Source: Clostridiaceae bacterium
GTDB lineage: Bacteria; Bacillota; Clostridia; Lachnospirales; Lachnospiraceae
DNA: 64,000 bases
Reading direction: 5' to 3'
NCBI GenBank assembly: GCA_910575435.1
Contig: CAJTGI010000007.1
Location: 62,001-126,000, forward strand
The notes below the pieces were generated by a model that searched no databases, was not told the origin of the DNA, and saw only the letters and a list, made by a program, of their open reading frames with translations. The translations under genes and the position numbers were made by a program. This document shows, piece by piece, positions 34,113 through 43,449 of this stretch (its first letter is position 1; every line of letters begins with the position of its first letter).

Positions 34113-34994
34113 TTATCGCCCTCCGCTCTGAATTAGCCTGGAAAGCAATCCGGAAAGCCCTTTGCCTCGGTCTCTCTCCTCCCCGCTCCCACCATTCTCC
34201 AGCAACATGGCCAGATCCAGCATGGCTCTGGCAGAGGAGGCATTGGGATAGGCAATGGACACCGGCTGCTGTTTCATCACGGAACGGGGCAATTTCTCAT
34301 CATAGGGAATATACCCCAGGTACTCCATTTCAAGTTTCAGAAACTTCTCCACCACTGCATTCAGCTTCAGGAAAAGTTCCCTTCCCTCCTGATAATCGTG
34401 GGCCCTGTTGGCCACCATATGTATCATCGCCTTATTCCGATAGAACTCCTGGTGATGGCACAGTGTCTTCAGAAGCGCATAGGCATCTGTAATGGAAGTA
34501 GGCTCTGGCGTTGCCACGAGAAGCACCTCAGAACTGGAAATTACCAGATCAATCACCGTATCGGAAATCCCTGCCCCCGTATCCACAATCACCACATCGG
34601 CAATCTGGTCCAGCTCATACATGATTCCCACCAGGCTCTTCACCTGATCGCTGTTTAAATTGGTCAGATCCCGCAGGCCGGATCCCCCGGAAATAAATCC
34701 AATTCCCGCAGGGCCGGGCGTGATAACCTCCCGCAGGCTCTTGCCACGAAACATCATATCAGCCAAATTATATCGGGGGCGGACTCCCAGCATCACTTCC
34801 ACATTGGCAAGACCAAAGTCGGCGTCCAAAATCACCACTCGCTTCTTCATCTTGCCAAATTGGATGGCCAGATTCACAGAAATATTAGACTTTCCCACGC
34901 CACCCTTACCACTTGTGACAGTGATGACCCGTGCCAGATGCTTCCTGGTATTCTGTTGTTTGATAATATTTCTCAACTGCTCCGCCTGATCCAT
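34113..34994 (-). CDS. flhG: flagellar number/placement ATPase FlhG (MinD family)
   Basis: A 293-residue MinD/ParA-type ATPase. The N-terminal DQAEQLR motif activates the FlhF GTPase; the deviant Walker A is SGKGGVGKSNISVNLA, and the Walker B DADFGLANVEVMLG. It overlaps flhF stop and start by 1 nt. Confidence 0.94.
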   Translation of the reverse strand: MDQAEQLRNIIKQQNTRKHLARVITVTSGKGGVGKSNISVNLAIQFGKMKKRVVILDADFGLANVEVMLGVRPRYNLADMMFRGKSLREVITPGPAGIGFISGGSGLRDLTNLNSDQVKSLVGIMYELDQIADVVIVDTGAGISDTVIDLVISSSEVLLVATPEPTSITDAYALLKTLCHHQEFYRNKAMIHMVANRAHDYQEGRELFLKLNAVVEKFLKLEMEYLGYIPYDEKLPRSVMKQQPVSIAYPNASSARAMLDLAMLLENGGSGEERDRGKGLSGLLSRLIQSGGR

Positions 34995-36340
34995 CAGCCA
35001 TTTCCTCCCAGAAGCTGCTTTGCGATGTTCTGGGCATCGATCTTTCCAATATCATCCGGTACGTTCTGCCCGCAAGTAGTATAGGAAAGGGGCGCCCCTG
35101 TCAACATGTGAATATTATATAAATTGCCAATCGTGTCCGTCTCATCTAGTTTCGTAAAAATCAAACTAAACTTTGTCATTTCTGAATAGGTAGAAGAAAT
35201 CTTCACCAAATCCCGATACTTGGTGGTAGCGCTCAGCACCAGGTAAATTTCCCGATTGGCTTCCTCCACCGTCTCTAGCAGTTTCTGGATATCCTCCTTC
35301 TGCTGGGGATTATTGTGAGACCGCCCTGCCGTATCCACAAACACCATGTCAAATTCCCTCAATTCCTCCATGGCATGGCTCATATCCTCCGGGGAGTAAA
35401 CCACCTGCAAGGGAATCCCAAGAATATTTGCATACGTGCGAAGCTGCTCCACCGCCGCAATGCGGTAGGTATCCGAAGTAATCAGCGCAACCTTGGTATT
35501 CTTCGTCAATTTCAATGTGGATGCAATCTTGGCTATGGTAGTGGTCTTTCCCACCCCCGTAGGGCCTACGAAAAATACATATTTCGTCCGCTTGGTCTTG
35601 ATATCAATCAGATGGGGCTGTCCTATTTTCAATACGATTTTCTGGTAAACCCCTGCCAGAATGCTATCCAAGTTGGCATTCTTGTTCAAATTGCCAGAGA
35701 TATCGTCCAAAATCTGGTCAATATAGGTCTCCTCCACCTCGTTATCCAGAAGCTTCTTCTTAATCATGTCAAAATAGACCTGGTTGGAATTGTCCTTCTG
35801 ATCCTTCTCTTCCTTTTCCAGCTTGGCAGACTGCATCTGCTTCTCCAGAAGGTCTTGCAGACTGCTAAGCCTCTCCTCCAAATCCTTGTCATCCCCAAGG
35901 GAAGGCTTCTCTTCCAGGATATTCTCGCTCTTTAAGGACACATCCCGTCTGGCCTTCGCCTCGACAGGCTTTGCATCTCCCGATTCCGCAACTGGCACAG
36001 CCTTCTTCTCCCGATCCTTCTCGGCCTCTTTCCTTGCCTCTGCCTCTAGGACGGCATTTGTCTCCTGGATTGCTTCCTGGAGTTTGGAGAAATCAGGAAA
36101 AGCATCCTGCCCCTCCTGCCGCTGTCTCCCCTGCTGCATTTCGGAACCTGATGCACTGTGATCCCCCTGCACCTCGTCCACTGCGGCGGTCACCTCCACG
36201 GAAGGCTTCCTGAAGAACCGAAGCACCCCCTTGGCGGCCACTTGCTTGACGTTCATAATTACAGCGTCCTCTCCCAGTTCCTCTCTCGCAAGCCTCACGG
36301 CCTCTTCCTCTGTCGTCCCAATATATTTTCTAATAACCAT
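34994..36340 (-). CDS. flhF: flagellar SRP-like GTPase FlhF
   Basis: FlhF, an SRP-family GTPase that sets the site of flagellar assembly. The 448-residue protein has a variable acidic/coiled N-terminal B domain (about residues 70-200) and NG domains with P-loop VFFVGPTGVGKTTTIAKI, MVFVDTAGRSHNNPQQKED and IFTKLDETDTIGN. It starts 1 nt after the flhA stop. Confidence 0.95.
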   Translation of the reverse strand: MVIRKYIGTTEEEAVRLAREELGEDAVIMNVKQVAAKGVLRFFRKPSVEVTAAVDEVQGDHSASGSEMQQGRQRQEGQDAFPDFSKLQEAIQETNAVLEAEARKEAEKDREKKAVPVAESGDAKPVEAKARRDVSLKSENILEEKPSLGDDKDLEERLSSLQDLLEKQMQSAKLEKEEKDQKDNSNQVYFDMIKKKLLDNEVEETYIDQILDDISGNLNKNANLDSILAGVYQKIVLKIGQPHLIDIKTKRTKYVFFVGPTGVGKTTTIAKIASTLKLTKNTKVALITSDTYRIAAVEQLRTYANILGIPLQVVYSPEDMSHAMEELREFDMVFVDTAGRSHNNPQQKEDIQKLLETVEEANREIYLVLSATTKYRDLVKISSTYSEMTKFSLIFTKLDETDTIGNLYNIHMLTGAPLSYTTCGQNVPDDIGKIDAQNIAKQLLGGNG

Positions 36341-36341
36341 A

Positions 36342-38372
36342 CTATACTGTCACCATCCCTATCGATTGTAGTTCCACATCCGTCTCGATTTCATTGTAGG
36401 ACACCACAATCAAATCATTAAACTGCTCCGATGTAAGTTTCTTAAAGTACATTCGCACAATAGGCGAAGTCACAATAATGGGATTCTTTCCCAATTCCTC
36501 CATTTTGTCCATCTCTTCTTTCACAGAATTTAAGATGCTCTGGGTCTTCTCCGGATCCAGGTTGATGTAAGCCCCCTGCTCCGTCTGCTTGATGGAACCC
36601 ATTATCTCCTGCTCGATGCCCGGGTCCAGAGTCACCACGCTGGTCATCTCGTTGGCAGGGAAATACTTATTGGAAATGGCGCGCCTCAGACTCTGCCGCA
36701 CATACTCTGTCAGCACGTCCGTGTCCCTGGTAGATGTGGCATTATCAGCCAAAGTCTCAAAAATCGTCACCAAATCCCGGATGGAAATACCCTCGCTGAG
36801 CAGATTCTGCAACACTTTCTGAATCTCGCCAACCCCGAGAAGCTTGGGCACAAGATCTGACACCAAAGTGGTATTGGCCTCCTGAATATTGTTGATAAGA
36901 TTCTGCACGTCCTGTCTGGTAAGCAATTCATCCAGATGATTCCTCACCACTTCCGTCAGGTGGGTGGCAATGATAGATGGCGGGTCAACCACCGTATATC
37001 CCAGAGACTCTGCCCGCTCCCTCTGGGCCTCCGTAATCCAGATAGCCGGCAAATGGAAGGATGGCTCGAAGGTAGGAATACCTGTAATCTCCTCCTCCAC
37101 ATAGCCCGGGTTCATCGCCATATAGTGGTCAAACAGAATCTCGCCCTCGCTGATGGGCACGCCCTTTATCTTAATCACATATTGATTGGGATTGAGCTGG
37201 ATATTATCCCGCAATCGGATCATAGGCACCACGCAGCCCAGTTCCAGAGCAATCTGCCTTCGGATCATAACCACCCGGTCCAAGAGATCGCCCCCCTGGT
37301 TCACATCTGCCAGAGGAATGATTCCATAGCCGAACTCTAACTCAATCGGGTCAACCTGCAACAGGGAAACCACGTTCTCCGGACGGCGAATCTCCTCTGC
37401 GGATTCCTCCTCCTCGTCCACCTCGCTCTCGATGGCCACGTCTTCCATGGCAGCCTCGATGGCCCGGCCCGCCACGAGAAATATGATGCCGTATCCCAGG
37501 CAGATCATCGTGGGAAAGGGCGTGAAGGCAAGACAGACCATGGTGGCCCCCACAATATATAAAACCTTCGGGATGGAAAACAACTGCTTCATCAGTATAT
37601 TTCCCAAATCCGACTCCTTCGATACTTTTGTCACCAAAATACCTGTTGACAGAGAAATCAGCAGGGAGGGAATCTGGCTCACCAAGCCATCACCGATAGT
37701 AAGAATGGAATACTGATTCAGGGCAACACCCAGTTCCTGTCCCCGCATCACTACGCCGGTAATCAATCCTCCCACCAGGTTGATACCGGTAATAATCAAG
37801 CCCGCCGTCGCATCTCCCTTCACGTACTTGGTAGCACCGTCCATGGCGCCGAAGAAAGTAGATTCATCCTGAATCTTCTGGCGCATCTCTTTCGCCTGGG
37901 CATCCGTAATCGCCCCGGTATTCAAATCTGCATCAATGGCCATCTGCTTACCCGGCATAGCATCCAGAGTAAAGCGTGCCGTCACCTCCGCCACGCGCTC
38001 AGAACCCTTATTGATCACGATGAACTGAATGATGATCAGCACGATGAAGATAACCACGCCCACCACCAGGCTACCGCCACCCACGAAATTGCCGAAGGTC
38101 TGCACCACGTCGCCGGCCTGCCCCTGAAGCAGGATGTTACGGGTAGAACTCACATTCAGCGAGAGCCGAAACAGCGTGGTAATCAGCAAAATGGTCGGAA
38201 ACGTAGAGATATTAAGGGCTTCCTTGGAAAAGATGGCGTTAAACAATATTACCAAGGACACACAGAGATTGGCCATCATCAATATGTCCAACATCACCAA
38301 TGGTACTGGAATAATCAAAAAGATTACCGGTATTAATATGTATAATCCCAATAATAAATCTGTTCTCTTCAT
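36342..38372 (-). CDS. flhA: flagellar export gate protein FlhA
   Basis: A 676-residue export-gate component with about eight N-terminal transmembrane helices, the conserved FHIPEP-region sequences (RFTLDAMPGKQMAIDADLNTG) and a large cytoplasmic C-terminal domain that forms the nonameric ring. GAGGAGAG precedes the ATG. Separated from flhB by a 170 bp structured spacer. Confidence 0.97.
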   Translation of the reverse strand: MKRTDLLLGLYILIPVIFLIIPVPLVMLDILMMANLCVSLVILFNAIFSKEALNISTFPTILLITTLFRLSLNVSSTRNILLQGQAGDVVQTFGNFVGGGSLVVGVVIFIVLIIIQFIVINKGSERVAEVTARFTLDAMPGKQMAIDADLNTGAITDAQAKEMRQKIQDESTFFGAMDGATKYVKGDATAGLIITGINLVGGLITGVVMRGQELGVALNQYSILTIGDGLVSQIPSLLISLSTGILVTKVSKESDLGNILMKQLFSIPKVLYIVGATMVCLAFTPFPTMICLGYGIIFLVAGRAIEAAMEDVAIESEVDEEEESAEEIRRPENVVSLLQVDPIELEFGYGIIPLADVNQGGDLLDRVVMIRRQIALELGCVVPMIRLRDNIQLNPNQYVIKIKGVPISEGEILFDHYMAMNPGYVEEEITGIPTFEPSFHLPAIWITEAQRERAESLGYTVVDPPSIIATHLTEVVRNHLDELLTRQDVQNLINNIQEANTTLVSDLVPKLLGVGEIQKVLQNLLSEGISIRDLVTIFETLADNATSTRDTDVLTEYVRQSLRRAISNKYFPANEMTSVVTLDPGIEQEIMGSIKQTEQGAYINLDPEKTQSILNSVKEEMDKMEELGKNPIIVTSPIVRMYFKKLTSEQFNDLIVVSYNEIETDVELQSIGMVTV

Positions 38373-38395
38373 TTCTACTCTCCTCTGCCTATTCT

Positions 38396-38542
38396 ATATT
38401 GGAAAACATCGCACCTTTTCAATCATGTCACCACAAATGGCACAAGCCATCGAAAAACTCTGGTTCTGCGTTTTTCATAGGTGCGACTATAGTTTTTCCT
38501 TACGCATGGTTCTTTCATGCGTTATGGAAAACTTCGCACCTT
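38396..38542 (-). repeat. structured spacer repeat between flhB and flhA
   Basis: It follows the flhB stop directly. On the minus strand AGGTGCGA (38534-38541) pairs with TCGCACCT (38479-38486) around an inner hairpin ACGCATG/CATGCGT. A second hairpin GAAAAAC/GTTTTTC spans 38452-38476, and a TGCC-type leader hairpin lies at 38424-38443. The layout matches 58735-58868. Confidence 0.65.
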
Positions 38543-39649
38543 TTATACCTTCCCCTGCAATCCATACACATAGGCCAGCACTTCCGCAACCATCTGGTAC
38601 AGTTCCGGCGGAATCTGCTCTCCAATGTCTACATTGTGGTACAGCATCCTGGCAAGGGGCTTGTTCTCCACAATCTCAATCTTATTTTGCCTGGCAGTCT
38701 CCTTAATCTTCTCTGCCAGATAATCAGCACCCTTGGCAAGCACCACCGGCGCATCATATTTTTCCTTGTCATACTTAATCGCCACCGCCAGATGGGTAGG
38801 GTTTGTAATGACTACGTCCGCCTGGGGCAGTTCCTGCATCATGCGCCTCTGAGATGCCTGGCGCATCCTCTGCTTCTGCTGTCCCTTAACCTTGGGATCG
38901 CCCTCTTGGTTCTTGTACTCATCCTTCACTTCCTGCTTCGTCATCTTCATGTCATTGTGAAACTTCCATTTCTGATAAATCAAGTCCCCCATGCCGATGA
39001 TAAAGAAAAACAGGCTGATGCGAAGGCCGATATTGACAATCACATCCCCCACCAGGGCGATGGCCTGAGGCAGGGAATAATGATACATATCCATAATGTA
39101 GTTCCACTTATCCTGCAGATAATTGTATACCACCACAGTCATGACAATGATTTTTGCCGTGGATGTAAGCAGCTGCATCAACTTGTCTTTAGAAAACAAC
39201 CTCTTCATCCCGCTAATCGGATCAAAACGCTTCAAATCAGGCTTCATCGGTTCAAAAGAAACCTTCCACTTCACCTGAACCAGAAGCACGAGAACCGTGG
39301 CTACAAAAGAAAACACGAAGAAGGGCAATACAAGCATGGCAATATCAATAATCGCCTCCCCCATGAAAGAGCAGCTCATCTGCAAATTAAAGGGTTCATC
39401 CGTGAACTCTGAAATATGCTTATAATAATTATTGTAAGTAGACAGCAGGCCATTCCCCAAATATCCCAGATAAAATCTGAGTATGACGAAAAATACCAGC
39501 AGGGAAACTGCCGTTGTAAGGTCATTGCTTCTAGAAGCCTGCCCCTTTTTCCTGGCATCCTCTAATTTCTTCGCGGTAGGTTCTTCCGTCTTCTCCCCGC
39601 CGTCCCCATCGTTTGCAAACAACTGCAAATCATACTTCAAATACGACAT
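38543..39649 (-). CDS. flhB: flagellar export switch protein FlhB
   Basis: A 368-residue FlhB with four transmembrane helices and the autocleavage motif NPTH at residues 283-286, which switches export specificity from hook to filament. The N-terminus GGEKTEEPTAKKLEDARKKGQ is typical. Upstream is a 193 bp spacer (39650-39842) containing a GCACTG/CAGTGC hairpin and no convincing gene. Confidence 0.97.
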   Translation of the reverse strand: MSYLKYDLQLFANDGDGGEKTEEPTAKKLEDARKKGQASRSNDLTTAVSLLVFFVILRFYLGYLGNGLLSTYNNYYKHISEFTDEPFNLQMSCSFMGEAIIDIAMLVLPFFVFSFVATVLVLLVQVKWKVSFEPMKPDLKRFDPISGMKRLFSKDKLMQLLTSTAKIIVMTVVVYNYLQDKWNYIMDMYHYSLPQAIALVGDVIVNIGLRISLFFFIIGMGDLIYQKWKFHNDMKMTKQEVKDEYKNQEGDPKVKGQQKQRMRQASQRRMMQELPQADVVITNPTHLAVAIKYDKEKYDAPVVLAKGADYLAEKIKETARQNKIEIVENKPLARMLYHNVDIGEQIPPELYQMVAEVLAYVYGLQGKV

Positions 39650-39842
39650 ATTCTCTCAGTCCCTCTGCATCAAAGGCACTGCCTATGCCAGTGCTCTCAT
39701 GTACTTCGCGCTCCAGCGCAATATCTAGTCATAACTACATACACTAAATATAATAACTCATTTACGGCAAAATAGCAAATCCTATTTGCGCTGCAAATGC
39801 ATTCATGCTGGCAGCAAAGATGCGGCCATACTGCATAAATTA

Positions 39843-40613
39843 TCAAGGTTTCATAGACTGTAGGAATAATTTGGTTATTTTTTGCATTTCTTCGTAAATG
39901 AAGTCCGTAATTCCGGGCAAAAATGACACCATGATAAACAAAACCGCCAGCCCCACGAAAATCTTTAGCTGCATGCCGATGACAAACATATTCATCTGGG
40001 GCGCAACCTTCGCAAGGATTCCCAAAACCACATTCACCACCAGCGTGCAGCAAAAAATAGGCAGAATGATCCGAAATCCAATCACGAAATAATCCACCAT
40101 GTAATCCATATAAACCTGCTGCAAGAAGGGCGTGACCTTGCTCCCCCCTATGGGAATCAGCTGATAGGAATCAATCATAGTATCAATGAGAAAATAATGC
40201 ATATCCGTGGCCACGAAAATCAGCATAAACATAGCAGTAAAGAGCGTGGCAGTGATGGTAGTCTGCACCTGGGTAGTTGGATCCATCTCCATCACCATGG
40301 CAAATCCGATTTCCATATCCACAAGATGTCCAGAAAAGTTCAGGATATACAGGCAAATTCCCGAACCCAAACCGATCAGAAGGCCAGTAATCGCCTCCTT
40401 GGCAAGAACAATGCTGTACCCCAGCATGCCATGATAAGATACAGCCGAATAATCCACAAGATTCATAACCACCAGAGAGAGGAAAAAAGCGGTACCCACC
40501 TTCACCCTCCTGGGAATATTTGTATTAGAAAACATGGGTGCAATGGCTATCACCATGGAAATGCGCACAAATACCAGCAAAGCATATTCCACATATTCAA
40601 CTGAAAATTTCAA
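39843..40613 (-). CDS. fliR: flagellar export gate protein FliR
   Basis: A 256-residue polytopic protein with the FliR pattern VRISMVIAIAPMFSNTNIPRRVKVG and PILPIF-like FRIILPIFCCTLVVNVVLGILAKVAPQMNMF near the C-terminal half. Follows fliQ by 16 nt. Confidence 0.95.
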   Translation of the reverse strand: MKFSVEYVEYALLVFVRISMVIAIAPMFSNTNIPRRVKVGTAFFLSLVVMNLVDYSAVSYHGMLGYSIVLAKEAITGLLIGLGSGICLYILNFSGHLVDMEIGFAMVMEMDPTTQVQTTITATLFTAMFMLIFVATDMHYFLIDTMIDSYQLIPIGGSKVTPFLQQVYMDYMVDYFVIGFRIILPIFCCTLVVNVVLGILAKVAPQMNMFVIGMQLKIFVGLAVLFIMVSFLPGITDFIYEEMQKITKLFLQSMKP

Positions 40614-40629
40614 ACCATTTCACCCCTTG

Positions 40630-40899
40630 TCATTTTATAATCGTAGGAATCTGATTCATGATACTGATAAACAGTTCCGAAACACTCTTCATCATCCAGC
40701 CCCCGGCAATAATCAGCACAAGCATAATCGCCACAAACTTGGGGACGAAAGTCAAAGTCTGCTCCTGGATAGAGGTTATGGTCTGAAATATACTGATAAT
40801 AAGCCCCACTACCAGAGAAATAATTAGCAAGGGCGCAGATACCTTGACCACGGTCCAAATCACCTCTCTGGAAATATCCATTACAACATCTGGCGTCAT
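40630..40899 (-). CDS. fliQ: flagellar export gate protein FliQ
   Basis: An 89-residue two-helix protein with SAPLLIISLVVGLIISIFQ and IQEQTLTFVPKFVAIM, standard for FliQ. GCAGAAATGAGG precedes the ATG, the same 12-mer used at spoIVA, cheB and flgE. Confidence 0.95.
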   Translation of the reverse strand: MTPDVVMDISREVIWTVVKVSAPLLIISLVVGLIISIFQTITSIQEQTLTFVPKFVAIMLVLIIAGGWMMKSVSELFISIMNQIPTIIK

Positions 40900-41036
40900 A
40901 ACTTTTTCCTCATTTCTGCAAGGTGGACTTCATTCACCTCGGCTTTATAGTAAAAAACTAACGTTCTTTCAATGTTTCTGCTGCAAACCAGACAAAACAT
41001 ACTTTCACAGTATTTCCTTCATAGGTCTCGATGGCT

Positions 41037-41882
41037 TTAGGTCTGGAAAGACCGCACCAACTGCCCAACAACCAAGTTCCATCCATCCGCCAAAATAAAC
41101 AGCAGAATCTTAAAGGGCAGGGAAATTACCGTGGGGGGCAACATCATCATACCCATGGACATCAGAGTAGAAGATACTACCATGTCCATCACGATAAAGG
41201 GAAGATACAGCAAAAAGCCAATAATAAAGGCAGCCCTGAGTTCGCTGATAATAAAGGCAGGTATTACGGTCAAGATCGGTATATCATCTACCTCTTTCAT
41301 ATCCTCCGACTTCTGCCCGTTGATATCCATAAAAAGCTTCAAATCCTTCTGCCTCGTCTGCTTCAGCATAAAATTCTTAATGGGCGCAATTCCACGATCA
41401 ATGGCATCCTCCTGCTTCACCTGACCATTCATGAAAGGCTGTACCGCCTCGTCATTCACCTGGCTGATTACCGGAGCCATCACCGCCAGCGTAATAAACA
41501 GAGCAAGTCCCACCATCACCTGGTTTGGCGGCGTAGTCTGGGTCCCCAAGGCAGTTCTCAGAAAATGCAGGGATACGATCACCCTGGTAAACGAAGTCAC
41601 CATAACCAGCAGCGAAGGCGCCAAGGCCAGCGCCGTCAGAATCAAAAGAATCTGCAGGGTGGACTCCAGATTGGCGCTTCCCGCATTGGAAGAAATGCTG
41701 AGTTCAAAATTATCATCATTATCCGGCACGCCGTCAATCTCATTCTGCGTGGTAGAATCCACTCCCTTGCCGGAAGCCCTTGCATAGGAGGGTGCCGCCG
41801 CAACAAAAATCAAGCAGAACAATGCAAGCAGCACGCCCATGCGGAACATGGCTTTCCCTTTCTCTCTAAACTTATCTGTCAT
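41037..41882 (-). CDS. fliP: flagellar export gate protein FliP
   Basis: A 281-residue protein with a cleaved signal peptide (MGVLLALFCLIFVAAAPSYA), the periplasmic segment and conserved RNFMLKQTR-like KNFMLKQTRQKDLKLF, IPILTVIPAFIISELRAAFIIGF and MGMMMLPP. ATG 41882 follows GAGGAG. The gap to fliQ (137 bp) holds no gene. Confidence 0.95.
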   Translation of the reverse strand: MTDKFREKGKAMFRMGVLLALFCLIFVAAAPSYARASGKGVDSTTQNEIDGVPDNDDNFELSISSNAGSANLESTLQILLILTALALAPSLLVMVTSFTRVIVSLHFLRTALGTQTTPPNQVMVGLALFITLAVMAPVISQVNDEAVQPFMNGQVKQEDAIDRGIAPIKNFMLKQTRQKDLKLFMDINGQKSEDMKEVDDIPILTVIPAFIISELRAAFIIGFLLYLPFIVMDMVVSSTLMSMGMMMLPPTVISLPFKILLFILADGWNLVVGQLVRSFQT

Positions 41883-41893
41883 CTGAAAACTCC

Positions 41894-42268
41894 TCACTTC
41901 CGCCCATCATTTTTCCTAAAATGCTGCAGCACTTCCTTAAAAGAAATACTCTGGGCTTCTGTCTTTTCTTCTATCATCAAATCGCTTTCCTCCAATTCCG
42001 TGAGCATAGAGGCATGCTCCTTGGTCAGCACGAAAGAAACGATTTTTTTTCCAACTCTAGCAATCACAATGCTCTTTCCCGGCACAATCTGCTTGGACTC
42101 AATAATCTGTATATTAGAAGACTTGCCGGAAACCATGGCATTTTTCGCAAACCATTTCGTAAAAAAGTGCGCTCCAAATAGAAGCGCAACAAAAAACAAT
42201 AATAAAACAACTAACTTAATAATGCTGGCCAGTGTTGACATGTCTGACGTACCCAGCAATATACACAT
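41894..42268 (-). CDS. fliO: FliO-like flagellar biosynthesis protein
   Basis: A 124-residue single-pass protein: helix IIKLVVLLLFFVALLFGAHFF followed by a short beta-rich cytoplasmic part (SNIQIIESKQIVPGKSIVIARVGKKIVSFVLT) typical of FliO/FliZ, which helps FliP assemble. GGAGGTG precedes the ATG. cheY, which usually separates fliY and fliO in this order, is absent. Confidence 0.85.
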   Translation of the reverse strand: MCILLGTSDMSTLASIIKLVVLLLFFVALLFGAHFFTKWFAKNAMVSGKSSNIQIIESKQIVPGKSIVIARVGKKIVSFVLTKEHASMLTELEESDLMIEEKTEAQSISFKEVLQHFRKNDGRK

Positions 42269-42294
42269 ATCAACACCTCCAGCATCAAAATATC

Positions 42295-43446
42295 TTATTT
42301 CGCAATCTCCACTAAGCGGATACCAAAATTCTCCTCAATTACCACAACCTCGCCCTTTGCGACAAACTTGCCATTTACTAGAACATCCACCGGCTCTCCT
42401 GCCAGCTTATTCAACTCTAGAATCGTTCCGGGAGAGAAGTCAAGAATTTCCTTGATGGACTTATTAGCACGCCCAAGTTCCACCGTGACTTCCAGAGGCA
42501 CATCCATAATCAAATCGATGTTCTCCTGCTGCAGCAATGGCCCAATGCCAGGATTGAAACTCTGGAATTGCGCCGGCTGGACATTGACATTCGGTGCCGG
42601 CATCATGTATGGTTGCTGCATCTGAACCATATTCGGATCCATCTGGGGCATTGCCTGAGGTGCCGCCTGAACCGCAGGCTGAGGTGCTGCCGCCGGCATG
42701 GGTGCCGCCTGGGGAGCAGACTGAGGTGCCGCCTCCTGAACCGGTGCCGTTTCCGCTGCTGAATTACTGTCCATACTCCCACTCCCTATAAATCTCTCAT
42801 ACAATTCCCTAGCAAATTCAAATGGATACAACTGCATAATCTGGCTGTCAATCAAATCGCCAATCTTCATGTCGAAGGCAACTTGCACGACCTGTCCTAC
42901 CAGGAAGTTAGAAATCTCCTTATCCTCAATGGAATCATTCAAATCTACCAGACTGGCTGTGGGCGGACTGATATCCACCTTCTTTTCCAGCATGGAAGAG
43001 AGGGAGGTAGCCGCAGAACCCATCATCTGATTCATCGCCTCGCTGATGGCGCTCAGATGCAATTCGGAAAGTTCCCCTTCCGTATTCGAGCCATCTCCGC
43101 CCATCATCAAGTCCGTAATCACCTTCACATCCTGTTCTTTCAATATCAGGATATTATTTCCATCAATCCCTTCAATATACGAGATATGTATAAATACACA
43201 CGGCCTGTCATACTGATCAGACAACTCTTCCAGGGATACATAAGACACCCTGGGCGTCGTAATCGTAACTTTGTTGTTCAACAGGGTTGACAGCGTCGTG
43301 GCCGCCGTACCCATATTGATATTCGCAATCTCTCCAACAGCGTCACGTTCCACATCAGTAAGCGGCTCTGCCGAGGTGTTCTCCCCCGCCGAAGAATCGC
43401 CTCCAGTCAACGCATCAATCTCTTCTTGAGATAGCATTCCATCCAT
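42295..43446 (-). CDS. fliY: flagellar switch phosphatase FliY (CheC-like + FliN)
   Basis: A 383-residue C-ring protein. The N-terminus MDGMLSQEEIDALTGG is a CheY-P-binding peptide. Both CheC-type phosphatase motifs are intact (VGEIANINMGTAATTLS, ISEAMNQMMGSAATSLS). A Pro/Ala/Gln/Met-rich linker of about 65 residues precedes the C-terminal FliN/SpoA domain (DLIMDVPLEVTVELGRANK). It ends 26 nt before fliO and starts 3 nt after the fliM stop. Confidence 0.95.
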   Translation of the reverse strand: MDGMLSQEEIDALTGGDSSAGENTSAEPLTDVERDAVGEIANINMGTAATTLSTLLNNKVTITTPRVSYVSLEELSDQYDRPCVFIHISYIEGIDGNNILILKEQDVKVITDLMMGGDGSNTEGELSELHLSAISEAMNQMMGSAATSLSSMLEKKVDISPPTASLVDLNDSIEDKEISNFLVGQVVQVAFDMKIGDLIDSQIMQLYPFEFARELYERFIGSGSMDSNSAAETAPVQEAAPQSAPQAAPMPAAAPQPAVQAAPQAMPQMDPNMVQMQQPYMMPAPNVNVQPAQFQSFNPGIGPLLQQENIDLIMDVPLEVTVELGRANKSIKEILDFSPGTILELNKLAGEPVDVLVNGKFVAKGEVVVIEENFGIRLVEIAK

Positions 43447-43449
43447 AAT

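Noticed and set aside
39697-40053. 118 aa minus-strand frame overlapping the fliR end and the fliR-flhB spacer
   Set aside because: Out of frame with fliR, Cys/His-rich, no ribosome binding site; the spacer appears non-coding.
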